Assembly: GCF_031082405.1 (NCBI RefSeq)
Contig: NZ_JAVHJU010000057.1
Span: 248,001-312,000 of the forward strand
Reading direction: 5' to 3'
Source of the DNA: Amycolatopsis sp. A133
Lineage (GTDB): Bacteria; Actinomycetota; Actinomycetes; Mycobacteriales; Pseudonocardiaceae
Length of the DNA: 64,000 bases
In this document: positions 41,390 through 49,980 of the stretch, in pieces
How the letters are laid out: the number at the start of each line of letters is the position of its first letter
How positions within the stretch are numbered: position 1 is the stretch's first letter
Program-made: the position numbers and the translations under genes
The notes under the pieces: generated by a model
Told to the model about the DNA's origin: nothing
What the model saw: only the letters and a program-made list of their open reading frames with translations
The model's database searches: none

Positions 41390-43939
41390 GTGCAGACCAC
41401 CTTGCCGACCCCCTTGCCGACCACCTTGCCGACCCCCTTGCCGACCTCCCAGCCGACGCCCTTGCCGGCCCCCGTGCTCCGCGCCGTCGCCGATCCCGTG
41501 CCGAGCCCCGGTTTCCGCGTGCTCGGCCTGCTGCAGGTGCACGGCCGCGAGCCGGTCGTCGTGACCGCCCGCCGCCAGCAGGTGGTGCTCGCGCTGCTGC
41601 TGCTCAACGGCAACCGGGTCGTGCCGCTGGCGGCGCTGCTCGACGCGCTGTGGGGCGCCGAGCCGCCCGCGACGGCCCGGGCCCAGGTCCAGACCTGTGT
41701 GTCGGCCCTGCGCCGGGCGCTGGCGAAAGCCGGTCTGGGGGAGCGGATTTCCGCGCGCGGCAGCGGCTACTGCCTCGACCTCGGGCCGGGGGAGCTGGAC
41801 CTGCACGCGTTCGAAGCGCTGGTGGCCCGCGGGCGGGCCGCGCACCGGCCGGAAGACGCCCGCGCCGCGTTCCGCGAGGCACTGGCGCTGTGGCGCGGGG
41901 AACCGCTCACCGGCATCGACAGCGGTGTCGTGCGCGCCCACCAAGTCCGCATCGCGCAGCGGCGCGTGGAGGTGCTCGAAGACTGTCTCGACGCCGAACT
42001 GGAACTGGGCCTGCACCGCGAGATCGTCGGGGAGATCGCGGTGCTGACCGAGGAACACCCGCTGCGCGAGCGGCTCGTGCTGCAGCTGATGACCGCGCTG
42101 CACCGGTGCGGCCGCCGCGTCGAGGCCCTGGCCGCCTACCGGGCCGTGCGCCGCCGCTTCGTCGACGAGCTCGGCTTGGAGCCCGGCGCTGCCCTGCGAG
42201 AGCTGCACCAGGACATCCTCGCCGGTTCGGGCGAGGCGCCCGCGGCCGGCCGCGCGGCCCCGCGGATGCTGCCCGCGCGCCTGCCGTACTTCACCGGGCA
42301 CGACCGCCTGCTGGCCGGACTGCGGCGCGGTCTCGCCGACGACGGTCCCGGGGCCGCGGTGGTCACCGTCCTCACCGGACGCGGCGGGGTCGGCAAGTCC
42401 GCGGTGGCGGTGGAGGCCGCGCACCGCGCCGCGCCCGCGTTCCCGGACGGGGTGCTCTACGCGCGGCTGGCCGAGGAAGACGCGGCCGACGTGCTGGCGC
42501 GCTTCCTGCAGGCACTCGGCGTGCCGGCGGCGGAGCTCCCCGAAGAGCTGGACGGCCGCGCCGCGCTGTACCGCAGCGTGCTCGCCGGGCGCCGGGTCCT
42601 GACCGTGCTGGAGGACGCCACGGGACTGTCGCACGTGACGCCGTTCGTCGCCGACGCCCGCAACTGCCGTCTGCTCGTCACCACCCCCGCCCACGTGGCG
42701 TCGCTGCCCGGCGTGGCGGTGTCGGAGCTCGACGTGCTGGACGGCTCCGACGGCGTCGAACTGCTGTCGGTCCTCGTCGGCGAGGACCGGGTGACCGCCG
42801 AACTGTCCGACGCGGTCGAGCTGGTCGAGCTGTGCGGCGGGCTGCCGCTGGCCGTGGTCGCCGCCGCCACGCACGTCGCGGCCCGGCCCGGCCGCACGCT
42901 GGCCCAGGCGGTGGCGCGGCTGCGGGCCGAGGGCGACCGGCTCCGCCGGCTCGGCGCGGGTGTCCGCGCCGCCATCGGGCGCGGCCTCGACGAGCTGCCC
43001 GAGCCGGTACGGGACCTCTTCGCCCGGCTGGCCCTGCTCCCCGCGGGCAGCTGGGCGGGGTGGTCGGCGACGGCGCTCGCGGACCTCGGCCCGGCCGAAG
43101 CCGCCGACGCGCTGGAAGCCCTCGTCGACGCCCGCCTGGTCGACGTCGCCGGCACCCGCTACCGGCTGCCGTCGCTCACCCGGCTGCTCGCGCTCGAACT
43201 GCTGGCGGCGCAACCACTCCCGGCCCGCGCGGCCGCGTCCCGCCGGCTCTTCGGCGCGTGGCTGCACCTGGCCGACGAAGCCCGGGGCGTCGCGGCCGCG
43301 GGCCTGCCCCGGACACCGGTTGCGGCCGGCCTCGGCGACCCGGGCGCCTGGTACGACCGCGAGCACCCCGGTCTGCTGGCCGCGGTGCGCCAAGCCGCCG
43401 GTGCCGGGGAACCGGGCTACTGCGCGGAACTCGCGCTGGCGGTGGCCGACCTGGCCGGCGAACGAGGCCGGTACGCGGAGTGGCGGGAGAGCGGCGAAAC
43501 GGCCCTGCGCGCGGTGGTTTCGGCGGGCGACCGCCGGGCCGAGGCCGCGCTCGAGCGTTCCCTCGGCGAGCTCGCGGTCCGCGAAAGCCGCTTCGCCGAC
43601 GCGGCCGGCCGCATCACCCGCGCGCTCACCGCGGGCGAGCAGGCCGGCGGGGTGAGCTGGGACGACCTGGTCCGCCAGGTCCTCGCCGGAGTGGATCGGG
43701 CCCGCGCGGCGGTGGCCGCGGAGCCGGTGCCGCTCGCCCCGGTGCCCCGGGCACCGGGGGCCGGCAACCAGACGGCGTCGCCGCGGATCGCTCTGGGCCG
43801 CAACCAGTTCGAGCTGGCGGCCGACCGCGCCCAGCACGACGGCGGGACCCGCTCGACGGGCCGGGCAGGGCATCGAAGGCTGCCACGCCCCCGCCCGATC
43901 TCGTGGCGGCGGGAGTCGGAGTACCCCGAGGAGGCTTGA
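41390..43939 (+). CDS. AfsR/SARP-type regulator with NB-ARC ATPase domain
   Basis: 849 residues from the GTG at 41390, with a GGAGGAAC site. After a Pro/Thr repeat (5-28) come an OmpR-like winged helix (about 40-130, RRQQVVLALLLLNGNRVVPL), a BTAD helical domain (about 137-285), an NB-ARC ATPase (P-loop GRGGVGKS near 329) and helical repeats. This is a large SARP, usually a cluster activator sensing an unknown signal. The final 60-70 residues are Arg/Pro-rich and lack fold signals, so the C-terminus may be shortened or replaced compared with full AfsR-like proteins. It lies 15 bases after the decarboxylase gene. Confidence 0.88.
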   Translation: MQTTLPTPLPTTLPTPLPTSQPTPLPAPVLRAVADPVPSPGFRVLGLLQVHGREPVVVTARRQQVVLALLLLNGNRVVPLAALLDALWGAEPPATARAQVQTCVSALRRALAKAGLGERISARGSGYCLDLGPGELDLHAFEALVARGRAAHRPEDARAAFREALALWRGEPLTGIDSGVVRAHQVRIAQRRVEVLEDCLDAELELGLHREIVGEIAVLTEEHPLRERLVLQLMTALHRCGRRVEALAAYRAVRRRFVDELGLEPGAALRELHQDILAGSGEAPAAGRAAPRMLPARLPYFTGHDRLLAGLRRGLADDGPGAAVVTVLTGRGGVGKSAVAVEAAHRAAPAFPDGVLYARLAEEDAADVLARFLQALGVPAAELPEELDGRAALYRSVLAGRRVLTVLEDATGLSHVTPFVADARNCRLLVTTPAHVASLPGVAVSELDVLDGSDGVELLSVLVGEDRVTAELSDAVELVELCGGLPLAVVAAATHVAARPGRTLAQAVARLRAEGDRLRRLGAGVRAAIGRGLDELPEPVRDLFARLALLPAGSWAGWSATALADLGPAEAADALEALVDARLVDVAGTRYRLPSLTRLLALELLAAQPLPARAAASRRLFGAWLHLADEARGVAAAGLPRTPVAAGLGDPGAWYDREHPGLLAAVRQAAGAGEPGYCAELALAVADLAGERGRYAEWRESGETALRAVVSAGDRRAEAALERSLGELAVRESRFADAAGRITRALTAGEQAGGVSWDDLVRQVLAGVDRARAAVAAEPVPLAPVPRAPGAGNQTASPRIALGRNQFELAADRAQHDGGTRSTGRAGHRRLPRPRPISWRRESEYPEEA
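41401..41472 (+). repeat. Six-unit 12-bp repeat at the SARP N-terminus
   Basis: Six consecutive 12-base units (cttgccgacccc and variants, two of them identical 24-base doublets) encode LPTP/LPTT tetrapeptides near the regulator's N-terminus, before the DNA-binding domain. Such repeats can vary in copy number without changing the frame. Confidence 0.85.
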
Positions 43940-43956
43940 GCCGAAAGCCGCGCGTG

Positions 43957-44250
43957 CGTCGGCGCTGCCGCACTCCGCACAACTCTGGACGGCGATCGAT
44001 CCGGAGCACGCCGCGGGCGTTGGCGCTGCCTCACCCCGCGCAACCCTGAACCCGCGATTGATCGTGGGCAACGCCGTGGCCGTCGGCGCTGCCCCGCCCC
44101 GCACAACTGTGGACCGCGAGCGATCCGGAGCACGCCGCGGGCGTTGGCGCTGCCTCACCCCGCGCAACCCTGGACCGCCGCCGACCCGGCGCAACGCCGC
44201 GGCCACCAGCCCCGCCCCGCCTCGCGCACCCTGAACCACCCCCGACCCCG
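43957..44250. repeat. About 61-bp tandem repeat, four and a half units, in the SARP-monooxygenase gap
   Basis: Units start at 43957, 44018, 44081, 44142 and (partial) 44203, each beginning cgt(c/t)ggcgctgcc or a relic of it. Units 1 and 3 are most alike (both with cgatccggagcacgccgcgg), as are 2 and 4 (cgttggcgctgcctcacccc), implying duplication of a two-unit block. The 321-base gap holds nothing else apart from the ribosome site of the next gene. It is neither CRISPR-like (no unique spacers) nor obviously coding. Confidence 0.88.
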
Positions 44251-44260
44251 GAGGAACGCC

Positions 44261-45199
44261 ATGACCATCGGTGCCGCCCTGCCCGCCGGCGACCTGTCCG
44301 GGTCCGCCAACAGCGTGGAGGAGCTGCTCGCCCAGACCCGTGAGGCCGCGGCCGCCGGCCTGCGCTCGGTGTGGTTCTCCCAGCTGTTCGACCACGACGC
44401 CCTCACCCTCGCCGCCCTCGCCGGGCGGGAGGTGCCCGGGCTGGCCGTCGGGACCGCCGTGGTGCCGCTCTACCCGCGGCACCCGCTGCACCTGGCCGCC
44501 CAGGCGCAGACCGCGCAGGCGGCCACCGGCGGCCGGTTCACCCTCGGGGTGGGCCTGGGCGTGCAGAGCCTGCTGGAACCGGCGTTCGGCTTCGAATACC
44601 CGCCGCCCATCACGTCGCTGCGCGAATCCCTGACCGTGCTGCGCGAGGTCTTCGACGGCGGCCGCCCGGTGTTCGACGGCGAGACCCTCACCGCCTGCCC
44701 GCCCCTGCCCACGGCCGTTCCCGGCGGCGGCGACGTCCCGATCGTCGTCGCCGCGATGGGACGGCAGGCGCTGCGCGTGGCCGGGGAGCTCGCGGACGGC
44801 ACCCTCCCGTTCCTGGCCGGCCCGCGCGCGCTCGCGGAGCACGTCGTGCCCACGCTCACCAAGGCCGCCGCCGACGCCGGGCGCCCCGAACCCCGGGTGA
44901 TCGCCGCGGTGCCGGCGGTGGTCACCGACGACACCGACACCGTCCGGCAGATCGCCGCGGTGCACCTGGGTTACTACGGCGACATCCCGTCCTACCGCCG
45001 CATCCTCGACGCCGAAGGCGCCACGCACGCGGCCGACCTCGCCCTGATCGGCGACGAGCGCACCGTCGAGGCGGGCCTGCGCCGCTACTTGGACGCGGGC
45101 GCCACGGAAATCGTCCTCATCCAGTCCGGTATGCGGTCCCCGCGCGAACGGCTGCGCACCTGGCGCCTCGCGGGTTCGCTGAACGCCGGGACGGCGTGA
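44261..45199 (+). CDS. LLM-class flavin-dependent monooxygenase (luciferase-like)
   Basis: 312 residues from the ATG at 44261 after GGAGGAACGCC. It has the luciferase-like barrel pattern: SVWFSQLFDHDALT, AAQAQTAQAATGGRFTLGVG, an F420/FMN-type glycine-rich turn, and a late GDERTVEAGLRRYLDAGATE. Related enzymes use FMNH2 or F420. BtrO of the butirosin pathway, in the same superfamily, hydroxylates an amino-acyl-ACP. The position next to the fold-III decarboxylase and in the same cluster as an ATP-grasp ligase makes that analogy attractive, but substrate and cofactor are inferred only. Confidence 0.8.
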   Translation: MTIGAALPAGDLSGSANSVEELLAQTREAAAAGLRSVWFSQLFDHDALTLAALAGREVPGLAVGTAVVPLYPRHPLHLAAQAQTAQAATGGRFTLGVGLGVQSLLEPAFGFEYPPPITSLRESLTVLREVFDGGRPVFDGETLTACPPLPTAVPGGGDVPIVVAAMGRQALRVAGELADGTLPFLAGPRALAEHVVPTLTKAAADAGRPEPRVIAAVPAVVTDDTDTVRQIAAVHLGYYGDIPSYRRILDAEGATHAADLALIGDERTVEAGLRRYLDAGATEIVLIQSGMRSPRERLRTWRLAGSLNAGTA

Positions 45200-45203
45200 C
45201 CCC

Positions 45204-45857
45204 TCACGCCGGGAGGCCGTTGTCGTCGGTGTCGAGGACCTGGGTCTTGAACTTCGTCAGGAACGCGGTCAGCTCGCCGGTCGTGGACTGGATGACGGTG
45301 CCGCCGTCCTGCCAGATGCCGTCGAGGCGCTGGAACTGCCCCGGCGGGTCGCCCTGGTTGTAGTGGATGTCGTGCACCCCGAGGCCGTGGGTGTAGGGCG
45401 CGCCGAAGACGTAGACCCGCAGGCAGCCGCTCAGCCGTTGTTCGAGCAGGTTCAGCGCGTTGTCCGCGGTGCTCTCGACCCAGCCGAACCGCGGTGAGCG
45501 CAGGATGGCGTTGAGCACGGTGGCCAGCGGGCTCGCGACCAGCGTCAGGCAGCCCCGGCCGTGCAGCAGCGGGGACCGGAGGTAGTCGAGCGCGCCGGAG
45601 TTCGCGTCGCGGGCCAGGCGGTGCCAGCCCGGTCCGAGGCCGGAGACGGTGGCGAAGAGCGTGGCGTCGAGGTTGCGCACTTCGCGGTACTGCACCGGAA
45701 CACCGCTCGGCGCCGACACGTCCACCGCGCACTCGTACCGCCCCGCGGGTGCCTGGACGGTCAGCTTGCCGTGGTACCAGGACCCGAAGTCGGTGGGATC
45801 TTCCCGGCTGAACGAGAGCAGCGTGCCGATCAGGACGCCGTAGTCGGCCAGCGGCAT
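45204..45857 (-). CDS. DUF2278 family protein
   Basis: 217 residues from the ATG at 45857 (GAGGAG upstream). It begins with MPLADYGVLIGTLLSFSRED and contains HYNQGDPP within a GVHDIHYNQG block, and the later DGIWQDGGTVIQS, which match the DUF2278 (YukJ-like) family of unknown function. No signal peptide or membrane segment. It converges with the monooxygenase gene with a gap of only 4 bases. A link to the biosynthesis is not evident. Confidence 0.75.
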   Translation of the reverse strand: MPLADYGVLIGTLLSFSREDPTDFGSWYHGKLTVQAPAGRYECAVDVSAPSGVPVQYREVRNLDATLFATVSGLGPGWHRLARDANSGALDYLRSPLLHGRGCLTLVASPLATVLNAILRSPRFGWVESTADNALNLLEQRLSGCLRVYVFGAPYTHGLGVHDIHYNQGDPPGQFQRLDGIWQDGGTVIQSTTGELTAFLTKFKTQVLDTDDNGLPA

Positions 45858-46043
45858 GGTGTCTCCTCGGGTCGGGCCGGTCCGGCCCGGTGGGGACCCC
45901 CGGCACCCATGGGTCGCCACCCGCGCGAGAGCTGTTACGGAGCTTGCCGTCGTTCACCCGGGCGGGGCTGCGACGCCTCTGTGACTGGGTGGCCACGCAC
46001 GCCCCCGCACCCTCGGAAGACCGGTTCTCCCGAGGAGGTTGTC

Positions 46044-47627
46044 ATGCAGAAGCAGTGCGGACACGAGGGAGCCTGTGCGTGCCAGGTTTCCGACACCGCC
46101 GGCCAGGCCCAGGCCTTCGCCCCCCATCCGTTTCCCGCCCAGGGCACCCCGGGCCCGCCCGCCTGGGCCGCCGCGCCGCCCCGGCGCAAGGGCAGACGCA
46201 CCCTGTTCGCCGTGCTCGGGGTGCTCGTCGTCGCCGTGGTCGTCGCGGCCACCGCCGTCGTCACCCTGCAGTTCTCCGGCGACGACGCGGCCGGTGCGGT
46301 GCCCGTCGCCGCGAACGGGGCACCCGCGCCCGCCGGGCCGCCCGCCACCCCGGCCGGGCCCGCGCCCGCGAACGCGGCCGCCGCCGGTCCCCGGTCGATC
46401 GGGGACGGGAACCTGCGGGAGGGCGCGGTCTACGTCCAGTCCAACGACGAAACGGCCAACGAGGTCGTCGCGTTCGCCCGCAAGCAGGACGGCACGCTGC
46501 GCGAGGTCGGGCGGTACCCGACCGGCGGCACCGGCACGGGCAGCTTCGAGGACAGCGCGCAGGGGATCGTCCTGGGCACCTCCGAAGCCGAGGCCTCGCC
46601 CATCCAGAACGTCGACCGCGCCGAACTGCTGTTCGTCGCGAACGCCGGCAGCGGCAGCATTTCCGTCTTCCGCGTCCAGGAAAGCGGCCTCGAGCTCGTC
46701 GGCCAGACCCCGTCCGGCGGCAAGCGCCCGGTGAGCCTGACCGTCAACCGCGGCCTGCTCTACGTGCTCAACAGCGGCGAAGAGGACCGCCGCCTCATCC
46801 TCGGCCCGACGTCGGCCCTGGAGAACTGCGGCCACGGCGACCTGCCGTCGGTGACCGGCTTCCGGGTCGGGCCGGACGGCGTGCTGCAGGCCATCGAGGA
46901 CTCCACCCGGCAGCTGAGCGGCCGGGCGCGCTCCGGCTGCGCCCAGGTGTCGTTCACCCCGGACGGCCGGACGCTGGTGGTGAGCGAGCGCATCGCGTCG
47001 CTGCCCGGCCAGGCCAAGGAGGGCAAGGGCGCCTTCGACCTGTTCGACGTGCGCTACGACGGCACGCTCGGCCGCAAGCAGCAGGTCGACCCGAGCGGCG
47101 CCGGGCCGTTCGGCTTCAACTTCACCAAGGACGGCAAGCTCGTCTCCAGCGAGCAGAACGGCGGCCTGGCCAACCCGGGCGGCGGCCACGCCGCGACGTA
47201 CGAGATCACCGGCGACCGGACGCTCAAGGCGGTCAACGGATCGGTCTCGAACGCGCAGACCGACAGCTGCTGGGTCGCCATCACCGACGACCAGAAGTTC
47301 GCCTTCGTGTCCAGCCCGTTCAACGGCGGGATCATCTCCTCCTACCGCCTCGGCGCGGACGGTTCGCTGACCCTGGCGCAGCCCGTCGCGACCGCGCCGG
47401 ACGGGAAGGACGCCAACAACGACGTCGTCGGCGAGGGCACCACGGACATGACCCTCAGCCGGGATTCGCAGTTCCTCTACCAGCTCAACTCGTTCACCGG
47501 GTCGCTGTGGGTCTTCAAGGTCGGTGCCGAGGGCCTGCTGTCCTTCGTGGAGCAGCACCAGGTGTTCCAGCTGCAGCCCTTCGGCAAGGGCGGCGAAGCC
47601 GCGCCCTTCGGGATCGCCGCGTTCTGA
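46044..47627 (+). CDS. Membrane-anchored beta-propeller (lactonase-like) protein with Cys-rich N-terminus
   Basis: 527 residues, start preceded by GAGGAGG. The first 14 residues hold a CGHEGACAC cluster that could bind metal. One transmembrane helix (about 53-76, FAVLGVLVVAVVVAATAVV) and an Ala/Pro-rich linker precede a domain of about 400 residues with repeated strands (AELLFVANAGSGSISVF, GLLYVLNSGEE, QFLYQLNSFTGSLWVF). This resembles a seven-bladed propeller of the 6-phosphogluconolactonase/YncE type. The domain should face outside. Its function is unknown; it might bind or hydrolyse a lactone or serve in the envelope. The next gene, KAS III, starts 32 bases later. Confidence 0.75.
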   Translation: MQKQCGHEGACACQVSDTAGQAQAFAPHPFPAQGTPGPPAWAAAPPRRKGRRTLFAVLGVLVVAVVVAATAVVTLQFSGDDAAGAVPVAANGAPAPAGPPATPAGPAPANAAAAGPRSIGDGNLREGAVYVQSNDETANEVVAFARKQDGTLREVGRYPTGGTGTGSFEDSAQGIVLGTSEAEASPIQNVDRAELLFVANAGSGSISVFRVQESGLELVGQTPSGGKRPVSLTVNRGLLYVLNSGEEDRRLILGPTSALENCGHGDLPSVTGFRVGPDGVLQAIEDSTRQLSGRARSGCAQVSFTPDGRTLVVSERIASLPGQAKEGKGAFDLFDVRYDGTLGRKQQVDPSGAGPFGFNFTKDGKLVSSEQNGGLANPGGGHAATYEITGDRTLKAVNGSVSNAQTDSCWVAITDDQKFAFVSSPFNGGIISSYRLGADGSLTLAQPVATAPDGKDANNDVVGEGTTDMTLSRDSQFLYQLNSFTGSLWVFKVGAEGLLSFVEQHQVFQLQPFGKGGEAAPFGIAAF

Positions 47628-47659
47628 GCCCGACCGTCCACAACGGAAAGTGGGAACCC

Positions 47660-48658
47660 ATGCAGTACGGCATTCTCGGAACCGGCTCGTACCTCCCGGA
47701 TTCCGTGGTGACCAACGAAGCACTCGCGCCGCGGGTCGGCGTCAGCCCCGCCTGGATCAGCGAACGGACCGGGATCGAACAGCGGCGGTTCGCCGCGTCC
47801 GGCGAGGCCACCAGCGATCTGGCCCTGGTCGCGGCCCGCCGGGCGCTCGACGCGGCCGACGTGCCCGCCGAGCTGCTCGACTTCGTCATCGTCGGCACGT
47901 CCACCCCGGACTTCCCGCAGCCGGCGACCGCCGTGGTCGTGCAGGCCGGGATCGGGGCCGGGCGCGCAGCGGCGTTCGACGTCAACTCGGTCTGCACCAG
48001 TTTCGTCTTCGCGCTGGACACCGCACGGGGCCTGCTGACCGCGGACCCCAGCGCCCGCTACGCGCTGGTGATCGGTGCGGACGTCTATTCCCGGCAGCTG
48101 GACTTCTCCGATCCGCGCTCGTCGGTGCTCTTCGGCGACGGGGCCGGCGCGGTGGTGCTGGGCCCGGTCGGCGACGGGTTCGGGGTGCTCGGCTCCCGGC
48201 TGCTTTCGGACGGCAGGCTGCAGGAGCTGGTCAAGGTCGCCGGCGGAGGCAGCCGCCACCCGCTCACCCCGACGTCGGTGCTCAGCGGCGAAGCGCTGTT
48301 CAGCATGCAGGGCCGCGCGGTGCGCGACTACGTCGAGACGGTCGTCCCCGAGCTGCTGGGGACGGTCCTCAAGGAAGCCGACCTGACCATCGACGACGTC
48401 GACCTGGTCGTGCCGCACCAGGCCAACGCCGTGCTGTTGCGGCGGACGTTCGCCGACGCCGGGGTGCCTGCCGGCAAGCTGCACCTCACCTGCCCGCGGT
48501 ACGGGAACACGGCCGCGGCGTCGATCCCCGTCACGCTCGACGACGTCGTGCGCACCCGCGGCATCGACCACGGGGCGACCGTCGTGCTGCTGGGCATCGG
48601 CGGCGGCATGAGCGCGGGTGCGTCCCTGCACCGCTGGGCGGGGGTGCAATCCCGGTGA
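47660..48658 (+). CDS. 3-oxoacyl-ACP synthase III (KAS III) family protein
   Basis: 332 residues from the ATG at 47660. The complete catalytic triad is visible: Cys112 in NSVCTSFVFAL, His253 in PHQAN and Asn283 in GNTAAAS. KAS III enzymes condense a CoA-bound primer with malonyl-ACP; cluster-encoded members also act as acyl transferases. Together with the coupled aminotransferase and dehydrogenase it may build a short amino-acyl chain, or prime a carrier. It begins the 47660-55691 operon and overlaps the next gene by GTGA. Confidence 0.92.
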   Translation: MQYGILGTGSYLPDSVVTNEALAPRVGVSPAWISERTGIEQRRFAASGEATSDLALVAARRALDAADVPAELLDFVIVGTSTPDFPQPATAVVVQAGIGAGRAAAFDVNSVCTSFVFALDTARGLLTADPSARYALVIGADVYSRQLDFSDPRSSVLFGDGAGAVVLGPVGDGFGVLGSRLLSDGRLQELVKVAGGGSRHPLTPTSVLSGEALFSMQGRAVRDYVETVVPELLGTVLKEADLTIDDVDLVVPHQANAVLLRRTFADAGVPAGKLHLTCPRYGNTAAASIPVTLDDVVRTRGIDHGATVVLLGIGGGMSAGASLHRWAGVQSR

Positions 48659-49980
48659 AGACGCACCTGCTCTACCCGCGGCTCGGCGAGGACTACCCGG
48701 TCGCGGTGCGCGCCGAGGGGAGCTACGTCCACGACGCCGACGGGAACGCCTACCTCGACGGCTGTTCCGGCGCGATCGTGGTGAACCTGGGCCACGGGGT
48801 CCCCGAGATCGCGGCGGCGATCCGGGCCCAGGCCGAGGAGATCACGTTCGTCACCCGGCTGCAGTTCACCAACGAACCCGCCGAGCGGCTCGCGGCGGAA
48901 CTGGCGTTGCTGGCCCCCGGCGAACTCGACCACGTCTTCTTCACCAACAGCGGCTCGGAAGCGGTCGAGGCCGCGCTGCGGCTGGCCCTGCAGTACTGGC
49001 AGGAGCGCGGCCGGCCGGAGCGCACCGTCGTCGTCTCGCGGGACGGCAGCTACCACGGGGCCACGCTGGGCGCTATCGGGCTCTCCGGGCACCCGGCCCG
49101 GCGGCGCCCGGTCCGCGCGCTGCTGCCGGACTGGCCGCGGGCGGCGGCGGCGAACTGCCGCGCCTGCCCGTTCGGGCTCACGCCGTCGTCGTGCGGGCTC
49201 GAGTGCGCCCAGTCGATCGAGGACGCCATTCTAGGCGCCGGTGCCGACCGGGTGGCGGCGGTCGTCATCGAGCCGGTGGTCGGCGCGTCCGGCGGGGCGG
49301 TCCCGGCGCCGCCGGGGTACCTGCGCGAAGTCGCCCGGATCTGCCGCCGCCACGACGTCCTGCTGATCGCCGACGAGGTCATCACCGGGCTCGGCCGGAC
49401 CGGGCAGTGGTTCGGCTGCGGCGAGGAGGACGTCGAACCGGACCTGCTCGTGCTCGGCAAGGGGCTCAGCGCCGGGTACGCCCCGCTCGGCGCGGTGCTG
49501 CTCACCGGGCGGATCCACGAGGCGATCCGGACCGGCAGCGGGCAGTTCGTGCTGGGGCACACCTACGCCGCCAACCCGCTCTCGGCCGCGGTCGGGCTCG
49601 CGGTCCTGCGGTACACCCGCGAGCACGACCTGCCCGCACGGGCCCGCGTGCTCGGGCCGCTGCTGGCCGGGGCCCTGGGCGAGGTGCTCCGCGACCGCGG
49701 GGTCGACGCCGAGGTGCGCGGCCGCGGGCTGCTGCTGGCCGTGGACTTCGGCCGGCCGGGGCGGGCACCGGACATCACCGCCGCCGACGTCGTGCGGGAG
49801 GCGCGCAACGCCGGCCTGCTGCTCTACCCCGCGGGGGTCACGCCCGTCCCGCAGGTCGTCGTGGTCGCGCCGCCGCTGACGATCAGCCCGGTGGACCTCG
49901 ACCACCTCGTCACCCGATTCGCGACGGCGCTCGACGCCGTCCTGACCCACGGACCCGCTGTGCTGGAAGGAGCACCCTGA
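48655..49980 (+). CDS. Class III PLP-dependent aminotransferase
   Basis: 441 residues, GTG start overlapping the KAS III stop. It shows the class III pattern: FFTNSGSEAVEAALRLA, SYHGATLGA, LIADEVITGLGRTG, and Lys269 in LVLGKGLSAGYAP forming the PLP imine. A cysteine-containing insert (NCRACPFG, SCGLECAQ) is seen in the middle, a pattern I recall from relatives in other polyketide clusters. Members transaminate omega-amino acids, amines or beta-keto/aldehyde substrates. The tight coupling to KAS III suggests amination of a short keto- or aldehyde-thioester. Confidence 0.9.
   Translation: MKTHLLYPRLGEDYPVAVRAEGSYVHDADGNAYLDGCSGAIVVNLGHGVPEIAAAIRAQAEEITFVTRLQFTNEPAERLAAELALLAPGELDHVFFTNSGSEAVEAALRLALQYWQERGRPERTVVVSRDGSYHGATLGAIGLSGHPARRRPVRALLPDWPRAAAANCRACPFGLTPSSCGLECAQSIEDAILGAGADRVAAVVIEPVVGASGGAVPAPPGYLREVARICRRHDVLLIADEVITGLGRTGQWFGCGEEDVEPDLLVLGKGLSAGYAPLGAVLLTGRIHEAIRTGSGQFVLGHTYAANPLSAAVGLAVLRYTREHDLPARARVLGPLLAGALGEVLRDRGVDAEVRGRGLLLAVDFGRPGRAPDITAADVVREARNAGLLLYPAGVTPVPQVVVVAPPLTISPVDLDHLVTRFATALDAVLTHGPAVLEGAP

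Noticed and set aside
43957..44250. CRISPR array
   Set aside because: The units are tandem without unique spacers, differ from one another, and no cas genes are present.
40976..45028. Minus-strand frame of 1350 codons across the decarboxylase, SARP and monooxygenase genes
   Set aside because: It crosses three real plus-strand genes and the tandem repeat; composition is that of antisense reading.
45204..45857. Role of the DUF2278 gene in biosynthesis
   Set aside because: No catalytic motif and the orientation is opposite to both neighbours; no evidence links it to the pathway.
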